Shown in pieces: positions 59,482 to 64,000 of a stretch of DNA of 64,000 nucleotides; the stretch's first letter is position 1; each line of letters opens with the position of its first letter. This DNA is from JACRAR01 sp041674465 (lineage in GTDB: Bacteria > Pseudomonadota > Gammaproteobacteria > Burkholderiales > Rhodocyclaceae). Both the position numbers and the translations under genes were made by a program. Where the stretch lies: the NCBI GenBank assembly GCA_041674465.1, contig JBAYVV010000001.1:1-64000 (forward strand), given 5' to 3'. Under the pieces are notes generated by a model, which worked only from the letters and a program-made list of their open reading frames with translations, was not told where the DNA came from and did no database searches.

Positions 59482-61277
59482 ACCGAATTCTTGCAGAGGT
59501 CGCCGCAATTTTCGCAGCCCGGCCCGAATACGTTGCAAAAGCGCTGTGTTCTAGGGTAGGGGAAAAAATCCTTGACCACGCCCTGGCGTATCGCCGTCTG
59601 CGTCTCCTGCCAGAACCTGACATCCAGCAAGTCGGCATGGTATTTCAAGAAAGCTTCTCGGATACTGGGCGATGTCAGCAGAAAAGTCTCGAACTCTTCC
59701 GGAAAAATATCGTTGCGCGCCACCGAATACCAGACCTCCCCGGCCATTTCCATTTCGGGATAAGGCGCCGGCGGAATCCTGCGGAAATTGCAATCGGTCA
59801 TGTATTCAATTTCGTCATAATCATAAAAGACGACGCGGCCATAGCGGGTCACACCAAAGTTCTTCCACAGCATGTCCCCGGGAAAAATATTGGCGATAGC
59901 CAGTTCGCGGATTGCATTGCCATATTCCAGCACCACATTTTCAATGCGCTCCTTCTGTCCCGCCTGGTCAGCCTGATCCAGGTAAAGATTGAGTGGTTCC
60001 ATCCTGCGCTCGATATAGAGATGACGGATGATGAGATCATCGCCATCGTCCTCCACCAGGGAAGACGCAAGCTGATAAAGATCATCGAGCAACGCCTTGG
60101 AAAAACGCGCCTTGGGCAAGGCTACATTGGAATATTCCAGCGTATCCGCCATCCGGCCGACACGATCGACCTGTTTCACAAGCTGGTACTTGCGCCGGAC
60201 GGTCGCATGATCGACTTCTTTCGTGGCACCGAAAACATCCTTGATGAGTTTGAACACATAGGGATAGGAAGGCAGGGTAAATACCAGCATCACCAGGCCG
60301 CGGATGCCGGGGGCAATCACGAACTGATCGTGGGAATGCTGCAGATGGTGGATCAGATCGCGGAAAAACATGGTCTTGCCCTGCTTTCCCAGACCCAGCA
60401 TGGTATACAGCTCGGAACGCGGCTTGCCGGGCATGATGCTGAGAAGAAATTGCACATAGGCCGAAGGTACTTCCATGTCGACCATGAAGTACGCCCGCGA
60501 CAGAGAAAACAGCATGCTGATCCGCCATACGTCAAGCAAGACGGTATCGACGCACAGCTTGCCCGAAGCAGTATGCAGCACCGGCAAGGCAAAGGGAAGT
60601 TCGCTGCTGCCATTGACCGCCTTGCCGATGATATAGGCACCCTTGTTGCGATAAAAAGCGGAGTGGAGCACCTGGATGTGGAAGTTGTATTCCGCCTTGG
60701 GCCATTTGCCGAAATGCAGCTTCACCGCCTTGTAAATATTATCGATATCCCGCTCAATGTCATCGAAAGGACGCTGCCAGTCGAAATCCAGAAGGATCTT
60801 TCGTATGGCTCCCTTGAAGCCGATTTCGTTCGGATAGTAGCTGCGAAAGACGGTGGGCTCGGAATCAATGAACTCGGTCGAAATCGCCGGCCGCACGAAA
60901 ATGAAATCGTTGTGAAAATAGGTGCGATGAAGAATCTTGCAAAAGACCGAGTTGAAAAAAGTCTCGGCCAGTTCGGGCTGTTTGTGGTCGATCAGGAGGC
61001 CGATGTAGAGAAGCTTTGCCTCCTGCCAGACTGTATTATCGAGCGCTGCGGCATTGAATTCACGGTGCAGCAATTCGACTGTTTCTTCGACGCGCTTGTC
61101 GTAAAACTGGATACGATTTTGCACGGCATGCTGGACCGCCTGCCAATCGCCCGCCTCAAAACGCCTTTTGGCCTGAGCGGAGCACTCCCGGAACAAACGA
61201 TAATGGCGATCGAATCCCTCGGTCAGCGTCAAAGCGATCTGCCGCGCAACTGCGTTGTTGCTGATGGATACATCCAT
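59478..61277 (-). CDS. aceK: Isocitrate dehydrogenase kinase/phosphatase AceK
   Basis: The 599-residue protein has AceK features: ATP-binding GIRGLVMLVFTLPSYPYVFKLI (near residues 317-340), DLIIRHLYIERRMEPLN, and NFGVTRYGRVVFYDYDEIEYMTDCNFR. It both phosphorylates and dephosphorylates isocitrate dehydrogenase to divert flux to the glyoxylate bypass. It is divergent from icd, its target, across a 238-base region; in E. coli it lies with aceBA instead. Confidence 0.96.
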   Translation of the reverse strand: MDVSISNNAVARQIALTLTEGFDRHYRLFRECSAQAKRRFEAGDWQAVQHAVQNRIQFYDKRVEETVELLHREFNAAALDNTVWQEAKLLYIGLLIDHKQPELAETFFNSVFCKILHRTYFHNDFIFVRPAISTEFIDSEPTVFRSYYPNEIGFKGAIRKILLDFDWQRPFDDIERDIDNIYKAVKLHFGKWPKAEYNFHIQVLHSAFYRNKGAYIIGKAVNGSSELPFALPVLHTASGKLCVDTVLLDVWRISMLFSLSRAYFMVDMEVPSAYVQFLLSIMPGKPRSELYTMLGLGKQGKTMFFRDLIHHLQHSHDQFVIAPGIRGLVMLVFTLPSYPYVFKLIKDVFGATKEVDHATVRRKYQLVKQVDRVGRMADTLEYSNVALPKARFSKALLDDLYQLASSLVEDDGDDLIIRHLYIERRMEPLNLYLDQADQAGQKERIENVVLEYGNAIRELAIANIFPGDMLWKNFGVTRYGRVVFYDYDEIEYMTDCNFRRIPPAPYPEMEMAGEVWYSVARNDIFPEEFETFLLTSPSIREAFLKYHADLLDVRFWQETQTAIRQGVVKDFFPYPRTQRFCNVFGPGCENCGDLCKNSV

Positions 61278-61515
61278 GCTCGACCTTCCGCCCTGAAAAA
61301 ATCAGTCCCGGAAGATTCTACCAGCCGCGCCAGCCATCGCTCCGCACCTCGAGCCGGGACGGCCAGATGAAAGCGGATTGCGGCAACAGCCAGGAGGACT
61401 GATTTGAATCAAACCTGCCTCGCCAATTTGCTGGCAGCATGATGCGGCTGTGAACCGGGCCACATCCGTGTGGCGCTTTAACCCACATTGACCAACTTTC
61501 TATGGTGGAGCAGGC

Positions 61516-62745
61516 ATGAGCAATTCGCTGATTAAAGTACCTCAAAGCGGCAGCAAAATCATTCCAGGTCAACCGATTCCTGACAACCCAATTATCCCGT
61601 TCATCGAGGGCGATGGTATCGGTGTCGACATCACGCCGGTGATGAAAAAAGTGGTCGATGCTGCAGTCGCGAAATCCTATGGCGGCAAGAAAAAAATTTC
61701 CTGGATGGAAATCTACTGCGGCGAAAAATCGACGCGCCTGTACGGCCCGGATGTCTGGCTGCCCGACGAGACGCTGGTCGCACTCAAGGACTATGTGATT
61801 TCCATCAAGGGACCGCTGACGACGCCTATTGGCGGCGGGATACGTTCGCTGAACGTGGCATTGCGCCAGCAACTTGATCTGTATGTCTGCCTGCGACCGG
61901 TGCGCTATTTCCAGGGTGTGCCTTCACCATTGAAGGAGCCGCACAAAACCAACATGGTGATATTCCGCGAAAACACCGAGGACATCTATTGCGGCGTCGA
62001 GTTTCAGGCGGAAACCGAGAGTGCCCGAAAACTCATTCAATTCCTGCAAAAGGAATTGGGCGTCACCAAGATCCGCTTCCCCAATACCTCGGGTATCGGC
62101 ATCAAGCCCGTATCGCGCGAGGGTTCCGAGCGGCTGGTGCGCCAGGCCATCCAGTACGCCATCGCCAATCAGCGTAAATCGGTGACATTTGTCCACAAGG
62201 GCAACATCATGAAGTTCACCGAGGGCGCCTTCCGCGACTGGGCCTATGCGCTGGCAAAACGGGAATTTGGCGGTGTCGAAATCGATGGCGGACCTTGGCT
62301 CAAGCTGCCCGGTGGCATCATCATCAAGGACGTTATTGCGGATGCGTTCCTGCAACAAATTCTGTTGCGTCCTGCCGAATACGATGTCATCGCAACACTC
62401 AACCTCAACGGCGACTACATCTCGGACGCATTGGCGGCACAGGTCGGCGGCATCGGGATCGCACCGGGCGCCAATCTTTCCGACAGTGTCGCGATGTTTG
62501 AAGCCACCCACGGCACGGCTCCGAAATATGCCGGAAAAGACTATGTCAATCCCGGCTCGTTGATTCTTTCCGCCGAGATGATGTTGCGGCACATGGGCTG
62601 GACCGAGGCGGCGAACCGGATCATCCATTCCATCGAAGCCGCCATCAAGGACAAGGTCGTGACCTACGACTTCGCGCGTCTGATGGAAGGTGCCAAGGAG
62701 GTGAAATGCTCGGCCTTCGGCGACGCCATGATTGAGCGGATGTAA
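61516..62745 (+). CDS. icd: NADP-dependent isocitrate dehydrogenase
   Basis: The 409-residue enzyme has substrate serine S111 in GGGIRSLNVALRQ, equivalent to the Ser phosphorylated by AceK in E. coli (Ser113). FRENTEDIYCGVEF, NLNGDYISD and the C-terminal ATHGTAPKYAGKDYVNP are typical of NADP-ICDH. GGAG lies just before ATG 61516. It oxidises isocitrate to 2-oxoglutarate and CO2 in the TCA cycle. Confidence 0.97.
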   Translation: MSNSLIKVPQSGSKIIPGQPIPDNPIIPFIEGDGIGVDITPVMKKVVDAAVAKSYGGKKKISWMEIYCGEKSTRLYGPDVWLPDETLVALKDYVISIKGPLTTPIGGGIRSLNVALRQQLDLYVCLRPVRYFQGVPSPLKEPHKTNMVIFRENTEDIYCGVEFQAETESARKLIQFLQKELGVTKIRFPNTSGIGIKPVSREGSERLVRQAIQYAIANQRKSVTFVHKGNIMKFTEGAFRDWAYALAKREFGGVEIDGGPWLKLPGGIIIKDVIADAFLQQILLRPAEYDVIATLNLNGDYISDALAAQVGGIGIAPGANLSDSVAMFEATHGTAPKYAGKDYVNPGSLILSAEMMLRHMGWTEAANRIIHSIEAAIKDKVVTYDFARLMEGAKEVKCSAFGDAMIERM

Positions 62746-62796
62746 TACTCCGCACCCGCATTCCCCGCAACCATGCCATTGGCATTGTTTCGGGGA

Positions 62797-62830
62797 ATAA
62801 AAAACCCGCCGTGGCATGCCGCGGCGGGTT
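62797..62830 (-). terminator. Intrinsic terminator of the cold-shock gene
   Basis: On the minus strand, AACCCGCC stem with GGCGGGTT closing a small loop, followed by TTTTTT and ATTCCCCG. A second hairpin (ATTCCCCG 62760-62767 with CGGGGAAT 62791-62798) overlaps its T-tract and lies just past icd, so the two transcripts may share one region. Confidence 0.85.
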
Positions 62831-62852
62831 GAATCCTTCGCAAAAAGCGGGA

Positions 62853-63056
62853 TTACGCTTTCTGGATGTTGGAGGCTTGCTTGCCCTTGGGGCCTTGCAC
62901 CACCTCGAACGAAACCTTTTCACCCTCTTTTAACGACTTGAAGCCGGGCATATTGATGGCGGAGAAATGGGCGAAGAGATCCTCGCTGCCATCGTCCGGA
63001 GTAATGAAGCCAAAACCTTTGGCGTCGTTGAACCACTTGACAGTACCTAGTGCCAT
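62853..63056 (-). CDS. Cold shock protein (CspA family)
   Basis: This 67-residue protein has RNP1 KGFGFI and RNP2 LFAHF with the usual MALGTVKWFNDAKGFGFITP start, so it is a single cold-shock domain that binds single-stranded RNA. AAGGAAT precedes the start. A leader of about 165 bases carries structure (see 63092-63125). Confidence 0.95.
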   Translation of the reverse strand: MALGTVKWFNDAKGFGFITPDDGSEDLFAHFSAINMPGFKSLKEGEKVSFEVVQGPKGKQASNIQKA

Positions 63057-63435
63057 AAAGCTTATTCCTTAAGTTAATACAAAAACCAAAACGTCACGAA
63101 GACACTTCGGGGCATGTTTGTGACGCAAGTTCGCAACATATGGTGATGCCAGGCTGAGATTCAGGGATTTGAAGGACTGCGGGGCTTTCAACATTGCAGG
63201 AAATTGACAACGACAAACACGCCCCGCTTTTTACGCACTTTTTATCTAAACGTCAAGTCTTTTCGGCCGGGTTTTGTCGCAGAAAATATGCTGCATTACA
63301 GCATTATTTCTGCATTGCCATTCACATTATCCCGTGGAATGTGCGTTATACCCATTGAAATCTGCAGGAATAGGCCCACTTTAACCCTGTTCTTGTCAGT
63401 GTTGCACAATGATTAATTCGCATTAGAATCGGTTC
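63057..63435. promoter_or_regulatory. Cold-shock leader and divergent clpS promoter region
   Basis: This 379-base gap contains no credible gene. On the minus strand, TTGACG (63256-63251), 17 bases, then TAAAAA (63233-63228) give a good promoter for the cold-shock gene, starting a leader of about 165 bases. On the plus strand, TTGCAC (63402-63407), 16 bases, then TAGAAT (63424-63429) form a promoter for clpS. Confidence 0.75.
63092..63125 (-). other. Hairpin in the cold-shock mRNA leader
   Basis: CGTCAC (63092-63097) pairs with GTGACG (63120-63125), enclosing a second stem CGAAG-ACA-CTTCG (63097-63109). It lies 35-70 bases before the start codon in the mRNA, a place where temperature-sensitive structure often affects translation. 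Confidence 0.45.
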
Positions 63436-63756
63436 ATGGCAACACGCAAGCAAGTCGACCGTGATGGCGGCAACACACTCGAAACTGAACGCAGCAGGAC
63501 CAAGCCACCTAAGCTTTATAAGGTGCTATTGCTGAATGACGATTTCACACCGATGGATTTCGTCGTGGTCGTGCTGCAAAGATTGTTTGGCATGAGCCGC
63601 GAGCAGGCGACCTTGGTCATGCTCAAGGTGCATCGGGATGGCAAGGGAGTCTGCGGTGTGTATCCGTATGATTTGGCAGCCACCAAGGTTGCTCAGGTAA
63701 GCGCTTTTGCGCGCCAGAACCAACACCCTCTGGCGTGCGTGATGGAGGAAAACTAG
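63436..63756 (+). CDS. clpS: ATP-dependent Clp protease adaptor ClpS
   Basis: The 106-residue adaptor has the ClpS core PPKLYKVLLLNDDFTPMDFVVVVLQRLFGMS and later HRDGKGVCGVYPYDLAATKV, the N-degron-binding surface. It presents N-end-rule substrates to ClpAP. Its stop is one base before the clpA start. The -10 TAGAAT ends at 63429, so the mRNA may start at or just before the ATG and no ribosome site is visible. Confidence 0.95.
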   Translation: MATRKQVDRDGGNTLETERSRTKPPKLYKVLLLNDDFTPMDFVVVVLQRLFGMSREQATLVMLKVHRDGKGVCGVYPYDLAATKVAQVSAFARQNQHPLACVMEEN

Positions 63757-63757
63757 C

Positions 63758-64000
63758 ATGATTGCGCAGGAACTGGAAGTCAGCTTGCATATGGCCTTTG
63801 TCGAGGCGCGCCAGAAACGGCACGAATTCATCACTGTCGAGCATCTGCTGCTGTCATTGCTCGACAATCCCTCGGCGGCCCAGGTACTGCGTGCCTGCGC
63901 CGCGAACATCGAGGAATTGCGCAAGGAGCTTGCCTCCTTCATTGCCGAGCACACCCCGACTGTCAGCGGTACCGACGAAATCGATACCCAACCGACACTC
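63758..64000 (+). CDS. clpA: ClpA ATPase subunit (partial, 5' end only)
   Basis: From ATG 63758 the frame is open to the window end: 81 residues, MIAQELEVSLHMAFVEARQK, then HEFITVEHLLLSLLDNPSA, the N-terminal Clp repeat domain of ClpA that binds ClpS. It follows clpS by one base. The AAA modules lie outside the window. Confidence 0.93.
   Translation, partial: MIAQELEVSLHMAFVEARQKRHEFITVEHLLLSLLDNPSAAQVLRACAANIEELRKELASFIAEHTPTVSGTDEIDTQPTL

Noticed and set aside
59637..61370. Plus-strand 577-residue open frame
   Set aside because: Antisense of aceK; no domain features.

Overview
The window looks like a chromosomal segment of a betaproteobacterium, probably a metabolically versatile relative of the Rhodocyclales or Nitrosomonadales. 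It is GC-rich. It carries hemB-engB-cytochrome c4, an aceK/icd divergent pair, msrPQ and an MSHA-type pilus assembly cluster. I saw no rRNA, tRNA, CRISPR array, prophage or insertion sequence. This taxonomic placement is inferred from gene content and protein character, not from a marker-gene comparison.

Region 1 (1-6.5 kb): the 5' part of tex and yaeQ (minus strand), a divergent MalT-type LuxR regulator, and a PemK/MazF-like toxin-antitoxin pair. Region 2 (6.5-17.4 kb): a plus-strand catabolic operon. It encodes two hydantoinase-A-like ATPase subunits, a 16 kDa zinc-ribbon subunit and a hydantoinase-B-like subunit, which together resemble acetophenone/acetone carboxylase. An AMP-forming acyl-CoA ligase, an SCP2-type thiolase and a cyclopropane-fatty-acid-synthase-like methyltransferase follow. 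The likely logic is ketone + bicarbonate to beta-keto acid, CoA activation, then thiolytic cleavage. A pair of palindromic sites one helical face apart lies upstream.

Region 3 (17.6-29.8 kb): the phosphate regulon, almost all on the minus strand: pstSCAB-phoU-phoB-phoR behind a textbook PHO box and -10 element. Immediately beside it are genes expected for phosphate-starvation membrane remodelling: a PlcP-like metallophosphoesterase, ornithine-lipid genes olsB and olsA, two GT4 glycosyltransferases and a diacylglycerol kinase. PHO-like heptamers lie upstream of the glycosyltransferase operon. This contiguous Pho/lipid-remodelling block is the most coherent system in the window.

Region 4 (30-44.5 kb): two overlapping c-di-GMP-type signalling genes (one with degenerate catalytic motifs), a hydrolase/M14 peptidase pair, two unannotated very small ORFs, an RMD1/DUF155 protein, an atypical pyruvate kinase with an N-terminal extension and no C-terminal domain, a PhoX-like lipoprotein, a lone cyclic-nucleotide-binding domain, several small ORFs and a MarC membrane protein.

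Region 5 (44.5-64 kb): hemB, engB, cytochrome c4, msrPQ, bioC, a ComF-type phosphoribosyltransferase, the mshI-I2-J-K-L-M-N block, a DUF192 protein, two tandem lysine/alanine-rich exported small proteins, an RluE-like pseudouridine synthase overlapping aceK, divergent icd, a cold-shock protein with a long leader, clpS (possibly leaderless) and the start of clpA, which runs off the window.
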